In this document: positions 22,385 through 33,879 of the stretch, in pieces
Position numbering within the stretch: position 1 is the first letter of the stretch
Layout: every line of letters begins with the position of its first letter
NCBI GenBank assembly: GCA_007570785.1
Contig: ML662442.1
Span: forward strand, 29,833,681-29,897,680
From: Antilocapra americana
Taxonomy: Eukaryota; Chordata; Mammalia; Artiodactyla; Antilocapridae
Length of the DNA stretch: 64,000 nt
Reading direction: 5' to 3'
Program-made: the position numbers and the translations under genes
Notes under the pieces: generated by a model
Databases searched by the model: none
Told to the model about the DNA's origin: nothing
Seen by the model: only the letters and a program-made list of their open reading frames with translations

Positions 22385-23929
22385 CAGACACACACATATA
22401 TATAATGCTGCTGATATATGCAGATACATACATACACAAACCTCTAGCTGTTTTATTTGCTTTTTAAAGATGTTCTGTCATGTTCTTTTAGGCTGTGATA
22501 GTTGAAGACTTGGACTGTGACCTCAGGTGTGTGGCCGAAGGCTGACATCATCAGCCTGCGGAGACAGGATTTGTTTTGATTACTTCATCAGGAAGGAAGG
22601 AGCTGTGTAGATGTGTCCTGGAGAACTCAGGGGGCATGTCTGAGGCCCTGAAACTGCCTGGTCAATGGTTAGTTGGTCCCAGGGACGCCAGGAAGGGCGG
22701 CGTCCTCCATACCATCTCTGTCTTTTAGGCCAAGGCAGAGAGACCCTGGGGTGGCGTCCCTGCTGGGTCTGCCTTCAGTTAAGATAGACTCATATCAGAG
22801 TGATTTGCTGTAATCAGTCCTGTCTTCATTTAGAGAGATGCAGTGGGGCTGGGCTAGGGAGCTGAGGTGGAGGATTAGCCTGCGGCTCTCTCGCTGCTCT
22901 TTATAAATCTGCCCACTCAGCCTGAAAGCTCTGCTTTGGGGAAGGATCCTGGAGACTGGGATGGTCTTGTGTCTGTCTGTGAGCAGCGCATGTCAGTGCT
23001 CCACGCTGCCGGCTGGGGGACCCGTAAAGATGTGCCCCCCCTTCTGCTCTCAGTGGCAGCCAGGTTCTGCCTTGTCCCCCGCAGCTGCAAGCCGGGGCCC
23101 TGGAGAACCCCAAACACTGCTGCTGCCTGGCGCATTTTGCACTTTAGTGCCCCTAGATAAGGACCTGATGAAGTGGACCGCCGTGGCTGCAGGACTCTGA
23201 ACAGGCGGGAAGGCCGGTCTGGGTTCCGTTTGCATCTATATGTAGCCGCGTATGAGCATGTTATGGGGGTGCAGGTGAGAGGGCAAGAAAGTGTGCCCAA
23301 GGGGTGCAGGAGGAGAAAAGAAAGAAGACATCTCGTTCCCTCTTATATAACACGCTCCGTGAGACATATATGCTACCCTATGCCTCTTTTGAAATTTGGA
23401 TGCTATTTTAGTGATCACTAGAAAAAAAAGAGGAACAGAAAGGCTGACTCCTAAATGCATACTTGAGCAGTCCTTAATTTGCAGAGTCTACAGTGACTAT
23501 AGGAAGAGTCTCCTCTCCTGCCGGCCTCAGAACTGGGCTCCATCACATACCATCTCTTCATATCTTCAGCTTCCTTCCATTTCCAGGTTCCTTTTCTGTG
23601 GCAGCTAGCCTGCACATATTTGTAAGAATGCATGCAAGAATCTATCAGGCAAAGGAAAACAAACACTCATTTGAACCATGCTATCGATCAAGTGCCCCTT
23701 GGTTCTTGCCTTTTTATATGACTTCTCAAAAGAAGAGGGTACACCCACCATCTCTACTCCTTCACCTCAGGTTTGTTCTCAGAGCATTGGAATCTGCCCT
23801 TTGAGCTTATTGCTGTTCGAAAGCTCTCAATTGTTCACCAAAGCCAATCTAATTTTCAATCCAAGGGACTCTATTTATCCTTTATCTATCTGGACCTCTT
23901 TCCACACTGACAGCAGAGTGTCATTCTTA
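22381..23929. other. Unannotated, partly GC-rich sequence
   Basis: No repeat recognised. Bases 22480-23330 are GC-richer than the surroundings, with scattered CpGs and a TATA-like TTTATAAAT at 22900-22908. Several overlapping open frames (up to 127 codons, minus, 22917-23300) occur on both strands, as expected by chance in GC-rich DNA. No domain recognised. Confidence 0.45.
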
Positions 23930-24020
23930 TCTAGGTAGGGATTTTGTTGTTTTCTCTCTGCTGTATCCAGAGGGTCTGGAATGGTGCCTGGTGTGGAGAC
24001 TGTGTGCAGTAAGTATTGGC
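23930..24020 (+). mobile_element. L2 3' end
   Basis: GTAGGGATTTTGTTGTTTTC, CTGTATCCAGAGGGTCTGG and AGTATTGGCTGAATGAATAAA follow the L2 terminal consensus order. Confidence 0.7.
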
Positions 24021-24179
24021 TGAATGAATAAACCAATGAGTTCTTTCCCAGGACTCACTGAAGGGTCCACATCTGGGCTTCAGTGACTGGACACCCTCTC
24101 AGCTCTCCTCTCTGACCATCCTTTTTGCTTCCTTCATGGACACCCTTTCTGCATGGACACCCTTTCTATGAATATCCTG

Positions 24180-24780
24180 CATGTTGCTCTTCCCCAGGGT
24201 TTTTTGCTGGTCTGCATCTCTTCTCATTCTATATACTCTGAGTAATCTTGTCGACTTTATGTTTTAGTTACTTGGGTATACTGAGGAGTCCCAAATAATA
24301 TCTTCAGCCATGACCTTTCTTTTGAATTTCAGGTTCAAATATCCAAACATCTGTTGGTCACCTTTCCTTTGCCTCCTATGTGTGTGCATGATCAGTTGCT
24401 TCATGGTGTCTGACTCTTTGTGAACCCATGGACTGTAACCTGCCAGGCTCCTCTGTCCATGGGATTCTCTAGGCAAGAATATTGGAGTGGGTTGCCATGC
24501 CCTCCTCCAGGGGATCTTTCTACCCAGGGATTGAGTTTGCGTCTCTTATGTCTCTGGCATTGGCTGGTGAGTTCTCTACCACTAATGCCATCTGGAAGCC
24601 CATCCTAGGAAGTGCCTCAAAAATCAACATTTCTAAAACCGAATCCTCAGTCTTATCTACCGATCTGCTTCTCCTCTTGAGAAGGTCAGCTACCTTATCG
24701 CTGAAGCTCAGCACAGACTCTATTTTGAGTCCCTGTTTGAAGTTAGACATGTCTTGTTTGTATCTAGCCAACTAGAAAGA
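24180..24780 (+). mobile_element. L2 ORF2 fragment, split by Bov-tA
   Basis: CTGAGGAGTCCCAAATAATATC, CAAATATCCAAACATCTG and, after the SINE, AACATTTCTAAAACCGAATC follow the L2 reverse-transcriptase 3' portion. Diverged. Confidence 0.6.
24381..24601 (-). mobile_element. Bov-tA SINE nested in L2
   Basis: Bov-A unit (GTTGCTTCATGGTGTCTGAC ... CCAGGCTCCTCTGTCC), then the tRNA-like head ending ATGCCATCTGGAAGCCC. No clear duplication. Confidence 0.94.
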
Positions 24781-25440
24781 CGGGTCTGCCTCAGAAACCT
24801 ATTTACGTAAGGGATTACAAATTCTCTTGGGAAAGGGCGCATCCTAAGAGAGGGAGAGATGGACAGAACAGGCTGGCTTGAAATTGCTGAGTCTGGGAAA
24901 TCAGATGGTGATCTGCAACCTTATCCTACAGGATAAAGAAAGGAGAAACAACAGGGGTGCTGAGTTGGAGGCTGAAACTTTCCAGGAAAGGCTTGAAAAC
25001 GTCGATTGCTAAAACTTCATGTTTCCTTCTGAAGGATCTTTCTGGATCTTCTTCTTAGATTTGATTCTTCCTTTGGGTGGTTCTTGATGCTCTTGAGCTC
25101 TGGGGCTGGTGGAATATGAGAAACCAGATTCTTCCTTCTTTTCCCTCCACTTAAAGCAGGGCTGCAAATTCAAATGCATGGTCCCATACAGCTCATGAGC
25201 TTCAGATAACAGAGTAGCTGCAGCTACTGATAAAGCGGGCTTGCCTCGTCTATGCTCTGTGTCTGTGGCTCTTGCTTGGAGCCTGTGGTGGAAGCCAACA
25301 AAAGATGGGATTCAAGGTTTCAGAGGTGTCAGTCCTGCTGATGCAGAGGTACAACTAAGGCACACCATGCTGTATCTTAGCTCTGGGCCTTTTTCATAAG
25401 CCCTCTGCCTACCTCCTTTTCTTCCCTCTGCTTGATGACT
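24781..25440. other. Unannotated sequence containing a candidate exon
   Basis: No repeat family recognised. See the minus-strand candidate exon at 25009-25282. Confidence 0.45.
25009..25282 (-). other. Candidate terminal coding exon, unidentified
   Basis: On the minus strand a stop-free stretch of 100 codons runs from 25311 to a TAG at 25009-25011. A splice-acceptor-like CTTTTGTTGGCTTCCACCACAG ends at 25283, after which the frame reads LQARATDTEHRRGKPALS..., then an Ala/Leu/Glu segment with HELYGTMHLNLQPCFKWREK, and ends with a basic tail including GRIKSKKKIQKDPSEG. Composition is charged and protein-like. No family is recognised, and no AATAAA on that strand is visible in the kilobase beyond the stop. 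An exon of an unknown gene, a pseudogene fragment and chance all remain possible. Confidence 0.25.
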
Positions 25441-25780
25441 CTACTTGTTCTGAAAGATGCGTTTTGGATGTTCTTCTGGGCATGCTTTCCTGATCCCTGC
25501 CTGTGACACCAGTGTTGGATTTATCATAATTTCTTTTACTGATCTATTAATGTGTCTCTCTCCCTCACAGGACTGTGTGTCTTAAGAGCAGCAACATCAT
25601 CTTGTTTATCTTAGATACCACTGCCTGCTCATAGCAGATGATCAGTTAATGTTCCATGGATAAATGGATGGGTGGATGAGCATGTGAATGATGGATGCTT
25701 TTCTGAGGTCCCCACAGTACCTGACACAATGTGTTATTCATATTTTTGGATCAATAAATATTACCATCTGATTGACTGAA
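25441..25780 (+). mobile_element. L2 3' end fragments
   Basis: TTTCCTGATCCCTGCCTG, CACAGGACTGTGTGTCTTAAG and GTACCTGACACAATGTG ... GGATCAATAAATATT resemble L2 3' terminal sequence, possibly two adjacent pieces. Confidence 0.55.
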
Positions 25781-26099
25781 AACAGGGTTTTAAGATACGC
25801 TCATTAAACTAAGCTACAGAACCAAAATAAAAACCAGACTGCTGGTCTTGCTGCCAGTACTTTTGTGTGTCAGGAATATCCCCAGATTTGGATTAAGTTT
25901 GGGCCAGTTTAGAGGTAGACCCAGACAAAGAAGGAAGAGGCAGATTGGTAGAGTGAGTGGCTGCCAGTGCTCCAGCAGAACCAACAGCTCATCAGCCAAG
26001 AACTCTCTCAGATGTCCATTTGTGCATTTCTCAATTAAAGATTAAATTCATTACTATCATGTAAAAAAGTATTTAGTCTGGGTTTATTTTAAACTTTGT
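25781..26099. other. Unannotated sequence
   Basis: Nothing recognised. Short overlapping open frames only. Confidence 0.45.
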
Positions 26100-26690
26100 A
26101 AGATGGGTATTATTATGGTTGAAATCTCCCAAGACTTTTAATTTTTTGAAAATTGCATTGCTAAAATTCATTCATATAACTTCATATAGCCATAATTTGT
26201 TATTCCATTTCATGGGTATATTAAAATTTATTTATCTATTTCTTGATGATGGACATTGGAGGATTTCCCCCTCAATTTTTGCTGTTAAAAACTACATTGC
26301 TTAGACCTGATTGTGCTCCTCTCTACATACACAGGTACAAAAGTTCATCTTGGATATGCCTAGAAAAAGAGTTGCTAGGTTGTAGGGAAATATGATAGTC
26401 AACTTATAAGGCACTGCCAAACTGTTTTCAAAGGTGCTTGTATAAATTTACTTACCCATCAGCAACAGAATAAGAATTGCTTGGTTCATTTTTTCCAGCA
26501 TTTAGCCTTTTCAGAGTTGTTTTTTTTTTTTTTGCTAATAGGATACCATCTCTTTGTTGTTTGTATGCATCTCCATGATCATGAATGAGGTTTGAGTCTT
26601 TTATGATTTGGGGCCAAATAGTTTTTCTCTTGTACGAAATGCCTTTTCATGCATTTTGCCCACTTCACTTTTTCATTACTATCTTATTTA
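26100..26690 (-). mobile_element. Ancient L1 (L1M) fragment
   Basis: GTTGCTAGGTTGTAGGGAAATATG, CACTGCCAAACTGTTTTCAAAGG and TTTTGCCCACTTCACTTTTTCATT follow the reverse-complement order of the 3' part of an old L1. An internal T-run lies at about 26520-26533. Confidence 0.7.
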
Positions 26691-26714
26691 TCCCGAATTT
26701 AACTCTAGTATACT

Positions 26715-26960
26715 TGAAGGTATATTGACTTGAAAGTAGGAAACCTGGGTCATGGTTAACATCTGACAATTACTTGCCAAATTTCCTTGAGCAAGTCATT
26801 TTCTCTCTCTCAGCCTTTATGCTCATCAGAAACATGGAAAATATAATACTTGTTCTGCCTATTTCACCATCTTGGGGAGATAATTGAATTAGATTAGGTA
26901 TGCCAAAAGCTTCATAAACTATAAGTTGTTATACAAGCGTTGAGTATTGTAGTTGTATTG
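26715..26960 (+). mobile_element. MIR SINE
   Basis: CCTGGGTCATGG, CCTTGAGCAAGTCATTTTCTC, TCAGCCTTTATGCTCATC and GATAATTGAATTAGATTAGG follow MIR in forward orientation. Confidence 0.75.
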
Positions 26961-27485
26961 CATATCATTCATTAAATCCATGGGATTTGGGAGGAATGCA
27001 TGCATGCAGTGAAGTAAGAACTTCACTTGATAGAAACATTTGCAGATTCAATTATGTCTTATCTCAAGCTAACCTGTCCAAATAGTTCTTTAACCTATAT
27101 TAACCTTAGATGCCATTTTTATTGAAGTTTTAAAAAATATTTTAGTTATCAGCAAGTCTCTTTGTACATAGAATTCCATCTTCTTTTTGTCACGTTGGCA
27201 GTCTCAGTTAAATACCTGACATCTTTTAATTCTGTCTTTTTTTAAGTAAATAAGACACTGGTCCATAGTGAAGCTGAAGATTGAACAGGAAATACTTTTG
27301 CTAACACAGAAACTCATATATGTGTGGTTATATGCATGCGTGTATGTATGTGTGTGTGTGTAGAGTGGTCATTACTTTATTGAAAACTTGTCTTTCCTTC
27401 TAATTCACCATTGTCTTTTCTCATTGCTTTTATATTTACTTAATTGAATTTTAAGAATACAATTCAAATGATAACTTAAAGTAGG
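26961..27485. other. Unannotated AT-rich sequence with a TG tract
   Basis: A TGTA/TG-rich tract at about 27318-27362 is the only feature seen. Confidence 0.45.
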
Positions 27486-27946
27486 TTAAATAGTGGCTCC
27501 TAATGATAGCACATCCTAATCCCTGGAACCTGTAAATGTAACCTTAAACAGAAAAAGGATCTTTGCAGATATAAGTAAATTAAGGGGTTTGACATGGGAA
27601 ATTATCTTGGATTATCCAGGAAGATCCCAAATGCAAACATAAATGTCCTTATACAAGAGAGACAAAGGTAGATGTGACATGCAGAAGAGAAGATCATGTG
27701 ACCACGGAGGCAGAGATTGAAGTGGTGTGGCCACAAGCCAAGGAACGCTGGCAGCTGATAGCAGTAAGGGATGAAGTCTCCCCAGAACCTCCAGAGGAGT
27801 GGCTCTGCTGACACCTGACTTTGGCCCAGTGAAACTTGTTTTGGATGTCTGACTTCTAGAGCTTTGAGAGAATAAATTTCTGCTGTTTGCAGCCACCAAG
27901 TTTGTGGCCAGTTGCTTCCATAGCATTAGGAAACCAACACTAACCC
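27486..27946 (+). mobile_element. MLT1-type (ERVL-MaLR) LTR
   Basis: GGATCTTTGCAGATATAAGTAAATTAAGG, CACAAGCCAAGGAACGCTGGC, GAGAATAAATTTCTGCTGTTT and GCCACCAAGTTTGTGG are MLT1 landmarks in order. It is probably a solo LTR, an old non-infectious retroelement remnant. Confidence 0.82.
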
Positions 27947-29688
27947 TTCATATGTGTCAGGCAGAAGGGCACTCACTTATAAGAACTAGTTACAGATCAG
28001 TGATTTCTAACTTCTTCTTCAAGATTTAATAACACTGTGTTCATTGAATGGCAGTAGGTGCAGCAAGGAATATAAAAGGAATAAGAGACATTCTTATTTA
28101 GAATGTCATCTAGTTGAAGAACTTAGATGAAGAATTGTCATCTAGTCAAAGAATCAAAATGAATAGATGCAAAAACACTTAGCATATAATTCAAGACAGT
28201 GCATAAATCAAGGGATAAATTCCTCTGGTGATGTGAACAAAATGAGCAAAGATAAAGGCCAGGATGAACAAAGTGAATAATAGGTAGGGAGTCTGTCAAA
28301 CCCTTGGGATGGAAAGCTCATAATAGGAATAAATTTAGCTGCTAGGAGGACTCCCTTGCAAAGGGAAAATAAGCAGTAGGATGTCATCTTAATATTAGAG
28401 GAAGCAAGGAGCCATTAGTTATTTGGGGCAGAAGAATTGACTGATGAAAACCATAACTAAGGGAGACTCATATTTTTCTGATGGAGCAGGTGGTACACTC
28501 TGGTTTGCTTGTCAGTCTCTTTTCTCCTAATAGGCAGTATGACATTATATTTTAGAACAATTTTTTTTCTGAAAAATATCTGGGCCAGCTATGATGCTCC
28601 TTAGGATAAATAGAAACACTCTGGGATGTCAGAAAGAAGAAACATAAATCCTTCTCTCAGTATTCCCAATCAGATATAATTGATATTGCTCCGTATCTCA
28701 CCAACTAAAAAACCAAGAACATTCTTCTTTAATATTCAAATTGCAATAGAATCCTCTTCATGGACTGCAGGAAGCCCATTTTCCTTCTGAATTTATCTCT
28801 CAAGTGGTTTCTGAACATCCTGGAGGAAGGTGTGTAAACTGTTGAATCTTGGCTCTCTGGCGCTCCTCCAGTCTTCTAATCCAGGATGTGTTTGACTCCT
28901 GCAGGCTGCTCTGGCTCCCCCTTGCCCAGTGCTCTGAGCAAGGACTCCAGTTGCTGTCTCCATCCTCATGGCCAAGCAAAGTCTGGGCTGTGGTGGGATA
29001 AACAGACATTTAGAATGCAGAGTAACAGGCGCTGCTGCTACGTGGGTACTGCTAAGGGCAGGTGCCCAGAGGAGCCTCGGAGCATGAGCATTAAAGGACA
29101 CTTCCATCAGACTTCAGCATGGAGGGGCCAGACCAACCCCAACCAAAGATGCCTAGACATCTTCCCACCTGGGAGTCCAGTTCTCTTCCTGAACGCCTCT
29201 CAGGAAGAGAAGTTCTTTCCCTCTTCCATCCTGGGCCAACTCATTCCCATATCATGATGGCTGTCAGTGGGAATAGCCATTTTCTTCATTAAGGCTTAAC
29301 CCACTCACCGCTAGGCTTCTTCCGTGGACCAGACAAGACACTTGAATAGTCAGTTCCAGATCAGGACACCAATGATCAAGCCTGGAGAGCTCTGGTCTGT
29401 GCCGTCCACTCCTGTCATGGTCTTCCTCAGCTTTCAGCTTAAGGTAAAGGGGAGATCAGGCTGCTTCTCCCCCACTTTGGGACTCAGGCTAACAACCTCT
29501 CGTGGGTACATATTTGGGCATGACAACACAAAAAAGAACTTCAAGAAACAATAAGAATTTTTGAGGACAACCCAATGTCAACCCCAAATTTCCTACTGCT
29601 TTACTTTAATTCAACAAAGTCTCAGGAAATGTGCAATTATTTTTTATTACTATGCAGAACATTCAACATCTCAAGTTGCAATATCCTT
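27947..29688. other. Unannotated sequence
   Basis: No gene or clear repeat. A degenerate direct repeat sits at 28101-28163. Overlapping open frames at 28793-29257 (104 and 123 codons on opposite strands) have no domain. Confidence 0.4.
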
Positions 29689-29699
29689 AGTTTAACAAT

Positions 29700-29912
29700 G
29701 TGCTAAGTCACTTCAGTCATGCCCAACTCTTTGCGATCCCATGGACCATAGCCCGCCAGGCTCCTCTGTCCATGGGATTTTCTAGGCAAGAATACTGGAG
29801 TGGATTGCCATTTCCTACTCCAGGGATCTTCCTGATTCAGGGATCAAACCTATTGCCTCTTACATCTCCTACACTGGCAGGCAAGTTCTTTATCACTTAG
29901 CACCCCTTGGAA
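29700..29912 (-). mobile_element. Bov-tA SINE with perfect target-site duplication
   Basis: GTGCTAAGTCACTTCAGTC ... CACCCCTTGGAA. The 11-bp flanks AGTTTAACAAT at 29689-29699 and 29913-29923 are identical. Confidence 0.96.
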
Positions 29913-29947
29913 AGTTTAACAATAATTCCACATTTCCCCCATAACAA

Positions 29948-30440
29948 TGTGTGGTAATGTTGTTTTTATGTGTCAGCTTGATTGGGCTAAGGATGCCCAA
30001 ATAGCTGTCAAACATGATTTCTGGGTGTGTCCTATGAGCATTTGGATCAGTAGACTGAGCAAAGATCACCCTCATCAATGTGGGTGGGCATCAAGCAATC
30101 TGTTGAAGACTTGAACAGAACAAAAAGTCTGTGGAAGGGTGAATTTTCTATCTCGTTGCTTGAGCTGAGATATCCGTCTTTTCCTGCCCTTGGATCTGGG
30201 AAGTCAGTCTCTTGGTTCTTAGCCTTTAGACTCAGACCAGGAAATTCACCATTGGTGTCTAGATTCTCAAACGTTTGGATTCAGACTGAATTATACCACT
30301 GGTTTTCCAGCTTGCAGATGGCAGAGAGATTGTGTGACTTCTTGTCTTCCATAAACCTGTGAGCCAATTCTGATAATAAATCTGCTATCTAGATCTATCC
30401 TATTTGTTCCATTTCTCTGGAGAACCCTGACTAAATACAC
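29948..30440 (+). mobile_element. Solo-LTR-like ancient repeat (ERVL/MaLR class)
   Basis: TTTATGTGTCAGCTTGATTGGGC, GATCAGTAGACTGAGCAAAG, AATGTGGGTGGGCATC, GATAATAAATCTGCTATC and CTCTGGAGAACCCTGACTAA are landmarks of a common mammalian LTR-like repeat. Subfamily not resolved. Confidence 0.65.
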
Positions 30441-30449
30441 TCCACATTT

Positions 30450-30467
30450 ATAAATAAATAAATAAAT
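30450..30467. repeat. (AAAT)n short tandem repeat
   Basis: Four to five AAAT units directly after the LTR-like repeat. Confidence 0.85.
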
Positions 30468-30627
30468 GGCCCATTCTACTAATTATTTTCAATGAACAGA
30501 AATGTGTTACAGAAAAATTGCTAGCAGCTTTAATTGGTGTTCCTCCAGCTTTCAAGACTAAATTAAAAACCTGTCACCACAGTACTCCATTACATATTTA
30601 TTGAACTATAAATGTGATTTAACGGCT

Positions 30628-31800
30628 ATTCATTCAGTCAACAAATACTTTTTAAATGCCTACTATGTGCCCAGTGCTGCTCTAGACACTGGAATATAGC
30701 AGTGAACCAAGAAAAATCCCTGCCCTCAGAGTATCTGGTACTTCATTCTGATGAGGTAAAGCAGTGAATAAACAAATAAAACTGGAATATATTAGCTGAT
30801 ATTACTTGCTGAAAAGCAATAAAAAGTTAGGTTAAAGGGATATAGAGTGACTGGGTGAGGCCATTTTCAGAAGGGTTAAAAGGAGAGATTTTTCTGATCA
30901 GGATATATTTGACTGATATACTTGATATGTCAAATACTTGACACATTTAATATCTATCCATCATCCTATATTCTTTTATTGCCTTTAGCCACAGCACCTC
31001 AGAGTTTTTGCAAAGTGAATGGATGACATTTGTACTGACTACATTTCCCAGCTTTCCTTGCAAACCTGTGTGCCACAGACTAATGGAGGAGGGCTTCCCA
31101 GGTGGCTCAGTGAGCACAGAATCTGCCTGCAATGCAAGAGATGCAGGTTCAGTTTCTGAGTTGGGAAGATTCCCTGGAGAAAGAACTGGTAACCCACTCC
31201 AGTGTTCTTGCCTGGAGAACCCCACAGACAGAGGCGCCTGGTGGGCTAAAGTTGGGTTGCAAAGAGTTGGACAGGACTAAAGTGACTGAGCGTGCACACG
31301 TGCATGCACATAGAGTGGGAACTTACTAAGAATGTGGGAGGAACAGCAAAGAGGTTTGTGAGGTTGTGGTGGAGTAGGAGGAGACGAAATCAGACACATC
31401 TCAGAGGACAGCTCATCTTATGCCTTGGAACCCTCATTAGGGGTTGGGGTTTTATTCCTGTGAACTGTGGACATACTGTTGGAGCAAAGGAATGACATTA
31501 TGTGATTTTTGTTTTAAAAAGGTCATCCTGGCTTTTAAAATATTGTGCTGAGAATAGAGCAGAAAGGCAAGGGTGGGAACCCAAAGAGACTGCTTTAGAG
31601 GTTATCACAGTAATCCAGGCAAGATAGTACAGTAGCTTGGACTAGGGTGCTAGTGGTGGGTGCACTTACAGAGTATTTCTAAAGTAGAGATACTTGGGTG
31701 TGCTGATGGGTTGTAAATGAAAGAAGTAAGAATGATGAGCATGGTAAAGGGATTGACATGAGAATTAGAAAATCACATGAGGAGGTCTAGGGGTGGAGCA
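30628..31800 (-). mobile_element. L2, 3' half, split by later sequence
   Basis: CAACAAATACTTTTTAAATGCC and TAGCAGTGAACCAAG (30628-30905) are reverse L2 3' end. AGTAATCCAGGCAAGATAG and GGTCATCCTGGCTTTTAAAA (31335-31800) are the upstream L2 part. Between them lie about 180 bp of unidentified sequence and a Bov-tA. Confidence 0.75.
31091..31311 (+). mobile_element. Bov-tA SINE
   Basis: GGGCTTCCCAGGTGGCTCAG head through to CAAAGAGTTGGACAGGACTAAAG. No clear duplication. Confidence 0.95.
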
Positions 31801-31895
31801 GGTAGTGAGATTTATATTTTCTTTGATCAGAAGCTTCATATGACCACTTTTTTGGGATAATTATAATTAATTTTATCTCAGTCTCCACCAATCAG

Positions 31896-32094
31896 GCATC
31901 CCTTGTGACTCAGCCGGGAAAGAATCTGCCTGCAATGTGGGAGATCTAGGTTGGATCCCTGGGTTGGGAAGATCCCCTGGAGAAGGGAAAGGCAACCCAC
32001 TCCAGTATTCTGGCCTGGAGAATTCCATGGACTGTATATTCCTTGGGGTGGCAAAGAGTTGGACAGGACTGAGCAACTTTCACTTCACTTCACT
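31896..32094 (+). mobile_element. Bov-tA SINE with target-site duplication
   Basis: GCATCCCTTGTGACTCAGC head through to GTTGGACAGGACTGAGC, with a CACTT-repeat tail. Flanks TCCACCAATCAG (31884-31895) and TCCACCAGTCAG (32095-32106) match at 11 of 12 bases. Confidence 0.95.
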
Positions 32095-32118
32095 TCCACC
32101 AGTCAGACTTTACACAGG

Positions 32119-32150
32119 GAGCTTCTCTCTCTCTCCTCTCTCTCTCCCTG
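32119..32150. repeat. (CT)n low-complexity tract
   Basis: Imperfect CT dinucleotide run. Confidence 0.85.
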
Positions 32151-33105
32151 TTTGACCTCTGCCACGTCTTCCTGTCCTTAGCCTAAGCATTGCTTAACCT
32201 ATTCATCTCTCTGGGGAGATGTTCAGTGCCAGCAAAAGATAGTGATCTCTGAGTGACATACCTTACTTATCTTCTTTCTCAAAAGCACTTAGGTTAAGAG
32301 AAAATGAGAGCAGGGATATGGAATCAATGTTGAAGATACACACTGTAATTGGAGAAACGATAGGAGGTTGAAATACCGATGAAGGTCAGGAGGGAAGAGA
32401 AATCCCAAGCCTGAGACTGTGAAAACAAGTGAGGGACAAAGAGCAGGTGTCAGAGGTCTCCACGACCACGAGGTGACCAGAGGCGAGGGGGGAAGTGATG
32501 GGGATGAGCAAACGGGAGGACTGCGCTCATTTCTCCATCATTTATAACTGGTGTAGTCTTTAGTTGCCCTGTAAATTGATGGGATTAAGTAAACTTGAGG
32601 AAGAGGCCCCAAGACAATTGTCATACTTTTTAAGTTCTGATTATAAATTAGATTTGAGCTCAGTTGTTCTTATAAGAAAGCAAGGCAAACGTTACCCTAA
32701 CCCTCTGTCTGAGCCATACAAATGACTTAATATGGGAAGTCCCTCTTCATTTCCAGGGGAAAATTACCTACGGCAGTGTCAAGCCATCTAGGGACACTGA
32801 AAGACAAATTCCAGGGACGGCCTTTTTTTTTTTTTTCATTTGCTAAGTGTATGTTTCCAGAATGGGCAGTCATTGAAACTGGAATAGGATAGCCTTGACG
32901 CCACTTCAGAAACTGCAAAATATCCAGCAACTATACTAGGCATTATGAATCCAACATGGAGGGAAATATGTTCTAAACCAGTGAATGACAGGTTGAAAGT
33001 AAGAGATACCTCTCAGTCTCTCACTATGGTTTACAGCTAACAGTCAAATTTAACATGAAAAGCAATATGACTAGAATCTCAGCATTGCTTATATATGTTT
33101 CTATT
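32151..33105. other. Unannotated sequence
   Basis: No gene or repeat recognised. A T14-like run lies at about 32824-32837. Confidence 0.45.
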
Positions 33106-33120
33106 TGATCAAGCTTTTAA

Positions 33121-33388
33121 AAAATTAATCAGTTAATTTGATTAATTGATTGTTCTGGGTCTTCGTTGCTGCGTGTGGACTTTCTCTAGTCGTGGAGAGC
33201 AAGGGCTACCCTCTGTTGCGGTGCATGGCTTTCTTGTTCCAGTGGTTTCTCTCGTTGCAGAGCACAGGCTCCAGGGCGCTCAAGCTTCAATAGTTGTGGC
33301 ATGTGGGATCCTCCCAGACCAGAGATTGAAGCCATGTCCCCTGCATTGACAAGTGGATTCTTATCCACTGTGCCACCGGGAAAGTCCC
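33121..33388 (-). mobile_element. CHR-2-type SINE with target-site duplication
   Basis: TCTGGGTCTTCGTTGCTGCG, GTTGCGGTGCATGGC and GTGGGATCCTCCCAGACCAG are landmarks of the long cetartiodactyl SINE in reverse, ending at GCCACCGGGAAAGTCCC. Flanks TGATCAAGCTTTTAA (33106-33120) and TAATCAGGCTTTTGA (33389-33403) match at 12 of 15 bases. Confidence 0.92.
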
Positions 33389-33403
33389 TAATCAGGCTTT
33401 TGA

Positions 33404-33879
33404 ACATGTCTTTATTCCTTGAAATATTCAGTATTGGGTTAATATGAGTAATGATTATTAAGAATAATCATGACTGTTCCCACATTTCTAAAGACTTAGT
33501 TATTCCTTAAAGACCCTGAAACCTTAAAACTTTATAGGTTTTTGCATATCTACAGAATATGTCATCACCTTTGAAAGTAAATTTACTAGGATTCTGAAAG
33601 AAGGCAAAGTAAAAGCAAACTTATAGCTACTCTTATGTGCATAAAATCATGAAAACAAATAAAATCAAATATTCATATTGAAATCTTTAGTTCATTTTTT
33701 ACTTAAGAACTGTTGATGTTGAGGCCCTTGCTGACCTTTAGATTCAGGTATGTGAAAGCATTGTTGTTAAAAATACATTTACGTTACAGATTAATGACAG
33801 CCAAGAGGTGATGTCACTTGACTTCAACAATATTCATCTGTGGGGAGAGGCATGTAAATATTTTCAGAGGATGAAAACT
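33404..33879. other. Unannotated AT-rich sequence
   Basis: Nothing recognised. Confidence 0.45.

Noticed and set aside
22901..23300. Several overlapping open frames of 70-127 codons on both strands
   Set aside because: GC-rich composition lowers stop frequency on all frames. No frame has a recognisable domain or splice context.
28793..29257. 104-codon (minus) and 123-codon (plus) overlapping open frames
   Set aside because: They overlap on opposite strands, have no recognised domain, and one cannot be preferred over the other without comparison data.
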